A DNA stretch of 13,264 nucleotides, from positions 1 through 13,264 of the forward strand of contig JAFQPC010000077.1 in assembly GCA_017411935.1 (NCBI GenBank). Direction: 5' to 3'. The stretch is from Clostridia bacterium. Lineage in GTDB: Bacteria; Bacillota; Clostridia; Oscillospirales; CAG-272. The notes below the pieces were generated by a model, which did no database searches, was not told the origin of the DNA, and saw nothing but the letters and a program-made list of their open reading frames with translations. Positions within the stretch are counted from its first letter, which is position 1; the number at the start of each line of letters is the position of its first letter. Position numbers and translations under genes: made by a program. Below are positions 6,601-13,264 of the stretch, in pieces.

Positions 6601-7019
6601 TACGCAAAATATTCGAGTGCTTTGCGGTATCCCTCAAAGCCGAGACCGCAGATCGTTTTCTTTGCCACCATCGAAACGTAGGAAAACTTGCGGAATTCCT
6701 CGCGCTCGTTGATGTCCGAGAGATGCACCTCTACGGTGGGAATGCCCACGGCTTTGAGCGCGTCAAGGATCGCCACGCTCGTGTGCGTGTAGGCGGCGGG
6801 GTTGATGACGATGCCGTCAAAGACACCGTATGCCGACTGAATGATGTCGACGATTTCGCCCTCGTGATTTGACTGAAAGAGCGTGACGGCGTGACCGAGC
6901 TCCTCAGCCGAGCTGCGGATATAGGCTTCGAGCGAGGCAAAATCCTGCTTGCCGTAAATATCGGGCTCGCGAATGCCGAGCATATTCAGATTCGGACCGT
7001 TAATCACCAAAAGTTTCAT
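6600..7019 (-). CDS. aroQ: 3-dehydroquinate dehydratase, type II
   Basis: A 139-residue type II dehydroquinase, which converts 3-dehydroquinate to 3-dehydroshikimate, the third step of the shikimate pathway; the family forms dodecamers. The N-terminus NGPNLNMLGIREPDIYG gives R17 and catalytic Y22. QSNHEGEIVDII (49-60), INPAAYTHTSVAI with N73, VEVHLSD with catalytic H99, and REEFR with R106 and R110 complete the active site, all in the spacing expected for this family. Length is normal. AAAGGA stands 10 nt before the ATG. It is the last gene of the operon, 25 nt after the aroE-aroK fusion and directly before the terminator. Confidence 0.97.
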   Translation of the reverse strand: MKLLVINGPNLNMLGIREPDIYGKQDFASLEAYIRSSAEELGHAVTLFQSNHEGEIVDIIQSAYGVFDGIVINPAAYTHTSVAILDALKAVGIPTVEVHLSDINEREEFRKFSYVSMVAKKTICGLGFEGYRKALEYFA

Positions 7020-7044
7020 AAGATATCTTTCCTTTCGTTCCTTG

Positions 7045-8289
7045 TTAAAATTCCGAGAGGGCAGAGAGCATTGCGTCCGCCGTCAGCTCAGGCACCTCAG
7101 TGCTCTCGACCGTGATGTCGGCAAAGCGCTCGTACGCGTCCTTGCGCGCAAGATAGAGCGCCTCGGGCGAGGTCTTTTGCGAGAGCGGACGACCGTTCGT
7201 CGCAAGGAGCGAAAGATCACGCCTGAGATAAAGGATCACACCGTTCTGATGCAGAGGACGGTAATTGATCTCGCGCGTTACCACACCTCCGCCGCAGGCA
7301 ATGACCGAGCCGCTTTCCTTGCCGAGCCGCAGAAGCACCTCGTGCTCCATCTCGCGGAAACGGTCTTCGCCGAAGCGAGCGATCGCCTCGGCAGGCGTGA
7401 TGCCGTGCATCGAGGAAAATTCTTCGTCAGCATCAAAGAAGGGACGACCCAGCTTCTCGGCGAGGATCTTTCCTATCGTGCTCTTGCCACAGCCTGGCAT
7501 TCCGATGAGAACGATATTTTGGGTCCCTTGGAAGATCTTGCGGGTGATTTTTGCGATACCGTCGGGCTCAGCACTGTCCCCCGTGAAAAATTCAAATGCC
7601 TTAACGGCTTGTCCTACGAGCATAAAAAGACCGCTCATCGCAGGGATCCCGCGTTCCTCGGCATCAAGGATCAGCGCAGTCCGCGCGGGATTGTAGATCA
7701 CGTCGAGAACGCCACAGCACTTGGGAAACATCGAGAGATCTATGGGAGAGAACCCGTTGTTCGGATACATTCCCACGGGCGTAGTGTTGACGATGAGCTC
7801 GGCATCGCAGTGACGGTCGAGGTTATCGTAATTGTTTTCCAGCGAGCGTCCTACAACGATCAGCTCACGTACTCCGCGGTCGCGAAGCACAGCTTGTACG
7901 GTGGCAGAAGCGCCGCCACTGCCAAGTACGAGCGCTTTTTTTCCTTGGGGATCAATGCCCGACGCCGTCAACATTCCGTCAAAACCAAAATAGTCGGTAT
8001 TATAACCCTCGATCGTTCCGTCAGCGCGGCGAACGACCGTGTTGACCGCACCGATCTGCGCGGCTTCGGGCGAGATCTTGTCGAGAAAGGGAATGACGGC
8101 TTTTTTATAGGGGATCGTGACGTTGAAGGCGTCGTATCCGCCGTGCTTGACAAACTCCCCAACTTCTTCGGGCGCACGCTCAATGAGATCGTATGTATAA
8201 TCGGCAAGCTCCCTGTGGATCAGCGGAGAAAAGCTGTGTCCGAGATGCTCTCCGAGCAGACCGCATTTCATCGAAGTTCCCGTCTTCAT
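7045..8289 (-). CDS. Bifunctional shikimate dehydrogenase / shikimate kinase (AroE-AroK fusion)
   Basis: A 414-residue protein carrying two consecutive shikimate-pathway enzymes. Residues about 7-252 are shikimate dehydrogenase (AroE), reducing 3-dehydroshikimate with NADPH: substrate-binding HSFSPLIH (18-25), NVTIPYK with catalytic K62, AVNT (81-84), GYNTD with catalytic D99, the nucleotide loop LGSGGASA (122-129), VGRS with R148, and NTTPVGM (168-174). Residues about 256-414 are shikimate kinase (AroK): Walker A GMPGCGKST (263-271), FFDADEEF with D286 and D288, FGEDRFREME with R310, ACGGGVV (331-337), the lid GRPLS with R368, and the ARKDAYERFAD motif with R382. Both active sites look intact and the link is short. 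The ATG at 8289 overlaps the pheA stop (TGATG) and follows GAGGTGAT; M7 is a weaker alternative. No frameshift is needed to join the halves. Confidence 0.95.
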   Translation of the reverse strand: MKTGTSMKCGLLGEHLGHSFSPLIHRELADYTYDLIERAPEEVGEFVKHGGYDAFNVTIPYKKAVIPFLDKISPEAAQIGAVNTVVRRADGTIEGYNTDYFGFDGMLTASGIDPQGKKALVLGSGGASATVQAVLRDRGVRELIVVGRSLENNYDNLDRHCDAELIVNTTPVGMYPNNGFSPIDLSMFPKCCGVLDVIYNPARTALILDAEERGIPAMSGLFMLVGQAVKAFEFFTGDSAEPDGIAKITRKIFQGTQNIVLIGMPGCGKSTIGKILAEKLGRPFFDADEEFSSMHGITPAEAIARFGEDRFREMEHEVLLRLGKESGSVIACGGGVVTREINYRPLHQNGVILYLRRDLSLLATNGRPLSQKTSPEALYLARKDAYERFADITVESTEVPELTADAMLSALSEF

Positions 8290-9434
8290 CAGATCACCTC
8301 GGAATACGAGCCGAGATAGGAAAATTCATCACACTCGTGCTCGAGCTCCGAGAGCAGACGAGCGAGTTTTTCGGAATAGACCGAGGCTTCGAGATCGAAA
8401 TAGAACATAAATTCAAAATCGCGGTCGGGAATCGGTCGCGATTCAAGCTTGAGCAGGTTAATGCCAAGCGCGTTGAAGCGCGAGAGCATACGGTAGAGAG
8501 CACCGGGCTTGTGGGGAGTCACGACCATCAGACTCGTACGGTCGGCACCGGGATAGATCTCGGTCTTGTTGGTAATGCAGATAAAGCGCGTGTGGTTGTT
8601 GCCGTTGTCCTGCACCGCCGAGGCGAGGACCGAAAGACCGTATTGCGAGGCGCAGGAGCGCGACGAGAGCGACGCGACGTCGCGGCGGTCGGACTGGGCG
8701 ACCATCTGCGCTGCCTTTGCCGTGTTTTCAACACGGGTGATCTTGACGTCAGGTCCGAGCGACGCAAGGAACGCCGACGACTGGTTGATTGCCTGCTCGT
8801 GGGAGAAGATCTCACGGATCTCGGAGAGCTTGACGCCGGGCTTTGCCAGAAGATTGTGGTCGATCTTGATGCGTACCGTGCGTACGATACGGAAATTTCG
8901 GTCGATCATCAGATCGTAGACCTGCTTGACCGAGCCCGCTGTGCTGTTTTCGATCGGGATCACAGCGTAACGGCAAAGTCCTGCCTCGATCGCGGAGAAG
9001 ACCTTTTCCCAGTTCGAGAAGAACAGAATGTTCGGTGCTTTGAAAAGCTTTTCGGCGGCGATCTGCGAATATGCCCCCTCGACGCCCTGACACGCGACCA
9101 TCGCACGCTCGGGAAAGAGCTTCGGCGTCGTCTCGAGCGCAGCTAAGATCTCGTGATAAAGAGGGGATTCGCGATCGAGCTTGTGATGCTGATAGGAGCG
9201 TGAGAGGTCAAGAATGGTGGCGTACAGCGTACGCGTATATGCCTCGAACTCCTCGCCCGAGAGCTCGGAAACCTTGTCAAGCAGGGCGCGCTCCCGCGAC
9301 GGGTCGAGGACGGGAAGATCGTTTGCTCGTTTATATTCGGCAACCTCTGCCGAGACGTTCATTCTGCGAAGAAAGAGATCAACGAGCTCACGGTCGATCG
9401 AGTCAATTTCTTTTCGTAAATCTTGCAGTTCCAT
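8289..9434 (-). CDS. pheA: P-protein: chorismate mutase / prephenate dehydratase with ACT domain
   Basis: A 381-residue bifunctional enzyme that takes chorismate to prephenate and then to phenylpyruvate, the precursor of phenylalanine. Residues 1-90 are an AroQ-fold chorismate mutase; R7, R24, K35, D44, R47, E48 and S80 keep the spacing of the E. coli active-site residues, while the expected Gln near 84 is His. Residues about 110-290 are the prephenate dehydratase: GVEGAYSQIAAEK, PIENSTAGSV and the catalytic NHTRF motif (T282, R283). Residues about 298-375 are the ACT domain, with GALY (311-314) and ESRP (331-334), which in this family bind phenylalanine for feedback inhibition. It starts 12 nt after the transporter gene, and its ribosome binding site AAAGGA overlaps the transporter's stop codon. 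Its own stop overlaps the start of the aroE-aroK fusion, suggesting translational coupling. Confidence 0.96.
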   Translation of the reverse strand: MELQDLRKEIDSIDRELVDLFLRRMNVSAEVAEYKRANDLPVLDPSRERALLDKVSELSGEEFEAYTRTLYATILDLSRSYQHHKLDRESPLYHEILAALETTPKLFPERAMVACQGVEGAYSQIAAEKLFKAPNILFFSNWEKVFSAIEAGLCRYAVIPIENSTAGSVKQVYDLMIDRNFRIVRTVRIKIDHNLLAKPGVKLSEIREIFSHEQAINQSSAFLASLGPDVKITRVENTAKAAQMVAQSDRRDVASLSSRSCASQYGLSVLASAVQDNGNNHTRFICITNKTEIYPGADRTSLMVVTPHKPGALYRMLSRFNALGINLLKLESRPIPDRDFEFMFYFDLEASVYSEKLARLLSELEHECDEFSYLGSYSEVI

Positions 9435-9446
9435 AACTATTGTCCT

Positions 9447-10640
9447 TTATTTTGAATTTTTCGGCAAGCGAGTGCCGAGATATGCCATCAGAAGGATCAG
9501 CACAGGGAAGACCGTGGCAAGGAGAAAGGAAACCTTTAAGTCGTTTCCAAAGGCTTCCGCGATCCAGCCTGCGGCGGTCGGACCGACAAGACAGCCAATG
9601 TCGCCTGCCAACGCCAGATAAGCAAACATCTTGACCCCACCAAAGGAGATCTTTTGCGAGGCAAGACTGTACGTACCCGGCCAGAGAATCCCCACCGCAA
9701 GACCGCAGAGCGCGCAACCGATGAGGGCAACGAGCGGAATCGGTGAGAGCGCGGTGAGAAGAAAACAGAAAATGCAGAGCACCGCCGAAGCGACGATCAT
9801 CGAGTGGAGCTTGATACGTCCGCCCGAAAAGGCGTAGCCGATGCGCGCAAGACCCATCAGAATAGCAAAGAGGAACGGACCGAGCAAGTCTCCCATCGCC
9901 TTGGAAACGCCAAGCCCCGATTCGGCAAAGGTCGATGCCCATTGACTCATCGCCTGCTCAGCAGCTCCCGCGCAGAACATCATAATGAAAAATACCCAGA
10001 AGATGCCCGAACGCAGAAGCGAGTGGCTTTTTTCTTCGCCGTCATCGCGTACCAGATGCGAGAGGTCGTAGATCGGAACAAAGCAAAAGGCAAGAGCACC
10101 TACCGCGGGAATGATCGCCCAAAGGCAGGAGAGAATGCGCCAATGCTCAATGCCGACGAGGGCAAAAAAGAGCGTCGAGAGGAGAACGACCCCCGCAAGT
10201 CCCCAGCTGTAAAAGGAGTGAAGCAGACTCATCGCCGAGCTTTTTTCCTCGGTCGGGCAGGCTTCAACGATCGGACTGACGAGTACCTCAACGATTCCGC
10301 CGCCGATCGCGGCGAGGATCACCGAGAGGACAAGTCCGAGATAGGGCGAGGGAAGCACCTCGGGAAGCCAGGCAAAGCCCGTCATTCCCGCGACGGCGCA
10401 AAGATGCGCGATCACGACCGTGAGGCGCGGATTGACCTTGTCGGAGAATTTGACCCCAAGCATATCAAAGGAAAGCTGGGTCAGAAAGCTGATCGCGATC
10501 AGAAGACTGATCTTTCCGAGAGAGATATCATAGGTATTCTCAAACGTGATAAAGAGCAGAGGGGCAAAATTGATGGTAATGGCTTGCGTCAGATAGCCGA
10601 CGTAGGCGGCTCTGACGGTGTGCCGTGCAGTTAGTTTCAT
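9447..10640 (-). CDS. MFS transporter in the shikimate operon
   Basis: A 397-residue hydrophobic protein with about 12 predicted membrane segments and a short charged loop near residues 215-230 (HLVRDDGEEK) between the two halves. The loop after segment 2 has a motif A-like pattern, GVKFSDKVNPR (62-72), typical of the major facilitator superfamily. Acidic E118 and SPIVEACPTEEKSSAMSLL followed by HSFYSWG (141-147) lie around segments 4-5. The substrate cannot be read from sequence. The position between aroC and pheA, with 12-nt gaps on both sides, shows co-transcription with aromatic amino acid biosynthesis. Uptake or export of a pathway metabolite or aromatic compound is therefore possible, but this is inference. 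AAAGG 6 nt before the ATG supports the start. Confidence 0.9.
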   Translation of the reverse strand: MKLTARHTVRAAYVGYLTQAITINFAPLLFITFENTYDISLGKISLLIAISFLTQLSFDMLGVKFSDKVNPRLTVVIAHLCAVAGMTGFAWLPEVLPSPYLGLVLSVILAAIGGGIVEVLVSPIVEACPTEEKSSAMSLLHSFYSWGLAGVVLLSTLFFALVGIEHWRILSCLWAIIPAVGALAFCFVPIYDLSHLVRDDGEEKSHSLLRSGIFWVFFIMMFCAGAAEQAMSQWASTFAESGLGVSKAMGDLLGPFLFAILMGLARIGYAFSGGRIKLHSMIVASAVLCIFCFLLTALSPIPLVALIGCALCGLAVGILWPGTYSLASQKISFGGVKMFAYLALAGDIGCLVGPTAAGWIAEAFGNDLKVSFLLATVFPVLILLMAYLGTRLPKNSK

Positions 10641-10652
10641 AAGAACCTTTCG

Positions 10653-11762
10653 TTAAGAAGTAGTTTTGTCAGAAAGAAGATCAAAAAGGGCGATGGCAGT
10701 CACCGCTTCGATGACGGGAACGGCGCGAAGAACGATACAAGGGTCGTGACGACCTTTGATCCGAAGCTTCGTCGGGGTCATCGAGACCATATCCACGCTG
10801 TCCTGCTCGCGAAAGATCGACGGCGTCGGCTTCATCGCAACACGGAAGACCAGAGGCATGCCCGACGTCATTCCGCCAAGAATACCGCCCGCGTGGTTGG
10901 TTTTCGTTACGATGCGACCGCCGTCAAGGGCGAAGGGATCGTTGTTTTGCGACCCGCGGAGTAAAGCACAATCAAAGCCGTTGCCAAATTCAATGGCTTT
11001 GACGGCAGAAACACCGAATACAATTTGTGAAATGCGGTTTTCGACCCCGTCAAACATATGCTCGCCAAGCCCTGCGGGGAGACCGAGCGAGGCACATTCG
11101 ATCGTACCGCCGATCGAGTCGCCGTCGGCACGGACCTCTTCGATCAGTCTACGCATCGCCTCGCCCGCACGTTCGTTGAGAACGGGAAAATCTGCGCGCG
11201 AAGCAAGCAGAGAAAATTCTTTTTCCGAGACCGAAGCAAGATCAAAGCGGTCGTCCGCGATCGCACCGATCGAGGAAATGTGCGCCGCCACTGAAATTCC
11301 GCGCGCGCGGAGCGCTTGCAGACAAATGCCGCCAAGAAGACAAAGGGGTGCTGTCAGTCTGCCCGAAAAATGTCCGCCGCCGCGAAGATCGACCGCCTCG
11401 CCGTACTTCATACGTGCGGCAAAATCGGCGTGTGAGGGGCGGGGAACAAAGGTGGTGTTGTCGTAATCCGACGAGCGCTGATTGGTGCTCTTGATGATCG
11501 CGTGAAAGCGCTCACCGTTTAGGACAAGGCGACCGTTCGCAAGGGTGTCAACTCCCGAGAGAAAGATCGGCTCGTCGGCTTCCTTGCGAGGGGTCGAGTA
11601 GGCGTTCTGCCCGGGAGCGCGTCTTTGAAGAAAGGCGCGAAGCTCCGAGAGGTCAAAGGAAAGTCCGCTCGGAAGTCCGTCGGCAATGATCCCGATCTCG
11701 GGGTCGTGCGAGCCGCCATAGACGCTGATATTGATATTTTTACCGTAACTTGTAGACATCAT
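10653..11762 (-). CDS. aroC: Chorismate synthase
   Basis: A 369-residue enzyme that converts EPSP to chorismate using reduced FMN. Supporting motifs are YGGSHDPEIGIIADGLPSG near the N-terminus (H19), QRRAPGQNAYSTPRKE, RPSHADF with the second conserved His, LRGGGHFSGRLTAP in place of the more common GGRSSAR form, AGGILGGMTSG, and the C-terminal GRHDPCIVLRAVPVIEA. Length is normal. The first signature is unusual: the common GESHG reads GGSHD, although the catalytic His is kept. Two adjacent ATGs (11762 and 11759) are possible starts; AAAGG lies 4 nt before the first and 7 nt before the second, which makes the second equally plausible. It follows aroA by 21 nt and precedes the transporter by 12 nt. 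Confidence 0.96.
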   Translation of the reverse strand: MMSTSYGKNINISVYGGSHDPEIGIIADGLPSGLSFDLSELRAFLQRRAPGQNAYSTPRKEADEPIFLSGVDTLANGRLVLNGERFHAIIKSTNQRSSDYDNTTFVPRPSHADFAARMKYGEAVDLRGGGHFSGRLTAPLCLLGGICLQALRARGISVAAHISSIGAIADDRFDLASVSEKEFSLLASRADFPVLNERAGEAMRRLIEEVRADGDSIGGTIECASLGLPAGLGEHMFDGVENRISQIVFGVSAVKAIEFGNGFDCALLRGSQNNDPFALDGGRIVTKTNHAGGILGGMTSGMPLVFRVAMKPTPSIFREQDSVDMVSMTPTKLRIKGRHDPCIVLRAVPVIEAVTAIALFDLLSDKTTS

Positions 11763-11783
11763 ACAACCTTTCCCGAACCGAAA

Positions 11784-13046
11784 TCAAAGCTCGCAAGTAG
11801 TTAGACCGAGAGAGCGCACGTCGCGCCAGAACTCGGGATAGGATTTTGCCACGGCATCCGCACCGTCGAGCAGGACGGGGGCGGTGCAAACGAGAGAAGC
11901 CACAGCGGCACTCATCGCGATCCTGTGGTCGCCAAAGGCGGAAGCAGAGCCGCCGCGAAGCGAGGGAACGCCCTCGATGCAGAGACCGTCCTCGGTCTCG
12001 GTGATGTGCGCGCCCAAACCGCCAAGCAGTGCCGCAACCGATTGCAGACGGTCGCTTTCCTTGATGCGAAGACGCGAAGCGTTGTAGATCACCGTTTTTC
12101 CCTCGGCGACCGACGCAAGCGTCGCAAGGACGGGAACGAGATCGGGAATTTGAGAAGCGTCGATCTCGATGCCGTGCAAGGGCGCGGGGGTGACGGTGTA
12201 GCGATCCTTTTCATTCGTTACCTTGGCACCGAAGCGCGCAAGAAGCGAGATGATCGCGCGGTCGCCCTGACGCGAGTCGGGCGAAAGCCCGCGCACGGTG
12301 ATCGCGTGCGTGCCGATCGCACCCATCGCGAGGGGGAACGCCGCATTCGACCAGTCTCCCTCGACAAAGACCTCGCCGGGCGAGGAAAGACCGTGGTTTT
12401 CGCGAAGCTCAATGAGAGATTCGCGGCGATGAATTTCAATGCCGAATTGCCGTAGGGCATCGGCAGTTAAGTCAATGTAAGGCGCGGACTCGAGCTTGCC
12501 CTCGATATGGATCAAGCCGCGCTTGCCCGAAACGGCAAGAGCAAAGAGAAGTCCGCTGATAAATTGCGAGGAAACACTGCCCGAGATCGTAAATTCGGTC
12601 GTCGAGAGCGCACCTCGGCAAACCAGAGGATTGCTTCCGATCTCGGAAAAAGTAATGCCGCCGCGCTCGAGCTCCTCACGCAGAGGAGAGAGAGGACGCT
12701 CGGGAAGTCTGCCCGCCATCAAAAACGAAGCGTCCGCACCGAGCATACAGATCACGGGAACGAGAAAACGCATCGTCGATCCACTCTCCCCGCAATCGAG
12801 CAGGGCATTCTTCGTCAGAACACGAATAGGAGTGACACGGTAATGGGGCGCGTCACGAACGATTGTCGCGCCAAGCGCCGAAAGACAGCGTACCGTAGCA
12901 CAAATATCCTCGTTGATCTCGTCGCACCGAATGATCGTTTCACGATCGGCAAAGGCGGCGCAGATCAAAAGACGGTGTGCGGCAGATTTTGACGCAATGG
13001 CAGAAATCTCTCCGCACGGAGTTGAGGGGGGAATGGAAAGTTTCAT
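11784..13046 (-). CDS. aroA: 3-phosphoshikimate 1-carboxyvinyltransferase (EPSP synthase)
   Basis: A 420-residue EPSP synthase that joins phosphoenolpyruvate to shikimate 3-phosphate. Visible family residues: KSAAHR (K20, S21, R25) for substrate binding; CGESGSTMRFL (85-95) with R93; SGSVSSQF with S159, S160 and Q161; QIPDLVP with the catalytic Asp near 302; LRIKESDR (326-333) with E330; and GDHRIAM (372-378). The CGESGSTMR version of the phosphoenolpyruvate loop differs from the NAGTAMR loop of the classical enterobacterial enzyme, so glyphosate sensitivity cannot be judged. The ATG at 13046 was chosen because AAAGGA stands 8 nt upstream and the protein begins at the family's usual point; the upstream part of the frame only reads antisense to the end of aroB. 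It overlaps the aroB stop by ATGA. Confidence 0.97.
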   Translation of the reverse strand: MKLSIPPSTPCGEISAIASKSAAHRLLICAAFADRETIIRCDEINEDICATVRCLSALGATIVRDAPHYRVTPIRVLTKNALLDCGESGSTMRFLVPVICMLGADASFLMAGRLPERPLSPLREELERGGITFSEIGSNPLVCRGALSTTEFTISGSVSSQFISGLLFALAVSGKRGLIHIEGKLESAPYIDLTADALRQFGIEIHRRESLIELRENHGLSSPGEVFVEGDWSNAAFPLAMGAIGTHAITVRGLSPDSRQGDRAIISLLARFGAKVTNEKDRYTVTPAPLHGIEIDASQIPDLVPVLATLASVAEGKTVIYNASRLRIKESDRLQSVAALLGGLGAHITETEDGLCIEGVPSLRGGSASAFGDHRIAMSAAVASLVCTAPVLLDGADAVAKSYPEFWRDVRSLGLTTCEL

Positions 13047-13264
13047 TCTTTCAGTCCTTTCTCGATCAGTGACGATAGCTCGTCCACCGAAATGGGATAG
13101 AGACGCGAGTCTCCGATGCCGAAGGGAAGAACAAACGTGATCTTCGAGCCTGCGCGCTTCTTGTCTGCCGAGGCAACGCTCGCAAGCTCTGCCGCGGAAT
13201 AGGGACATTCGGTCGGAAGTCCGAGCTTCTTCAAAAGAGAGATCAGAACAGGAAGATCTTCCTC
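13043..13264 (-). CDS. aroB: 3-dehydroquinate synthase, C-terminal end only (cut by window edge)
   Basis: The reading frame enters from the right edge with no start codon inside the window that would make sense for the family, and ends in TGA at 13043, so only about 73 residues are visible. They match the C-terminus of 3-dehydroquinate synthase, which closes DAHP to 3-dehydroquinate with NAD and a metal ion: LLKKLGLPTECPY, then SADKKRAGSKITFVLPFGIG, then a final helix rich in Ser, Leu and Glu. The DKK-x(4)-KI-x-FVLP pattern and the following IG are characteristic. The stop overlaps the aroA start codon (ATGA), so it leads into the rest of the operon. The assignment rests on a short piece, but operon context strengthens it. 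Confidence 0.88.
   Translation of the reverse strand, partial: EEDLPVLISLLKKLGLPTECPYSAAELASVASADKKRAGSKITFVLPFGIGDSRLYPISVDELSSLIEKGLKE

Noticed and set aside
6973..8319. A 448-codon plus-strand frame opposite the aroE-aroK fusion
   Set aside because: It is antisense to a well-supported bifunctional enzyme, with Arg-rich low-quality translation and no ribosome binding site or family motif. The same applies to plus-strand frames at 103-954, 1135-1920, 8193-9146 and 9804-10634.
13047..13208. Upstream extension of the aroA frame to 13208
   Set aside because: It overlaps the aroB 3' end in another frame. EPSP synthases start at the KLSIPPS-type segment, which follows a proper ribosome binding site at 13046.
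13043..13234. A separate 63-residue small protein starting at the ATG at 13234
   Set aside because: The frame stays open to the window edge and the residues before this Met (about 10, to the edge) continue the aroB match. It is the C-terminus of a truncated gene, not a small gene.

Overview
The window reads as chromosomal DNA from an anaerobic Gram-positive bacterium, most likely an uncultured gut-type Clostridia (Bacillota) with moderately high GC. Four points support this. Four promoters close to the vegetative sigma consensus stand in AT-rich gaps between GC-rich genes. AAAGGA/GGAG-type ribosome binding sites precede nearly every gene. A DUF1934 (YwiB-like) protein, a family typical of Firmicutes, is present. 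The chorismate synthase is of a form I associate with Clostridia. The lineage is an inference, and finer placement is not possible from the sequence alone. No mobile element, CRISPR array, tRNA or rRNA is visible.

Left part (1-6600), carbohydrate-related genes. A terminator hairpin opens the window. Two minus-strand genes follow, each with its own promoter: a 691-residue glycoside-hydrolase-like protein (34-2109) and a two-domain SGNH/GDSL carbohydrate esterase (2259-3251), separated by a terminator and a promoter. The esterase promoter is back to back with the promoter of a plus-strand DUF1934 gene (3409-3885). A GH78 alpha-L-rhamnosidase (4045-6561) comes next, behind its own promoter and an unusually long leader that contains an intrinsic-terminator-like hairpin. 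None of the carbohydrate enzymes has a signal peptide. They probably act in the cytoplasm on imported rhamnose-containing or acetylated oligosaccharides, but no transporter or regulator for them is in view.

A strong hairpin at 6564-6600 separates the two halves and serves both converging transcripts.

Right part (6600-13264), one tightly packed minus-strand operon for the shikimate pathway and phenylalanine branch. In order of transcription it holds aroB (only its 3' end is inside the window), aroA, aroC, an MFS transporter, pheA (chorismate mutase-prephenate dehydratase-ACT), a fused aroE-aroK gene, and aroQ. Gaps are 25 nt or less and two junctions overlap (ATGA and TGATG), which implies translational coupling. 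Together the genes cover every step from DAHP to chorismate and on to phenylpyruvate; DAHP synthase and the tyrosine branch are not in the window.

The most interesting points are the terminator-like leader of the rhamnosidase, the aroE-aroK fusion, the poorly classified glycoside-hydrolase-like protein, the near-symmetric divergent promoter pair, and the transporter inside the shikimate operon. I found no clear evidence of a wholly new multi-gene system.
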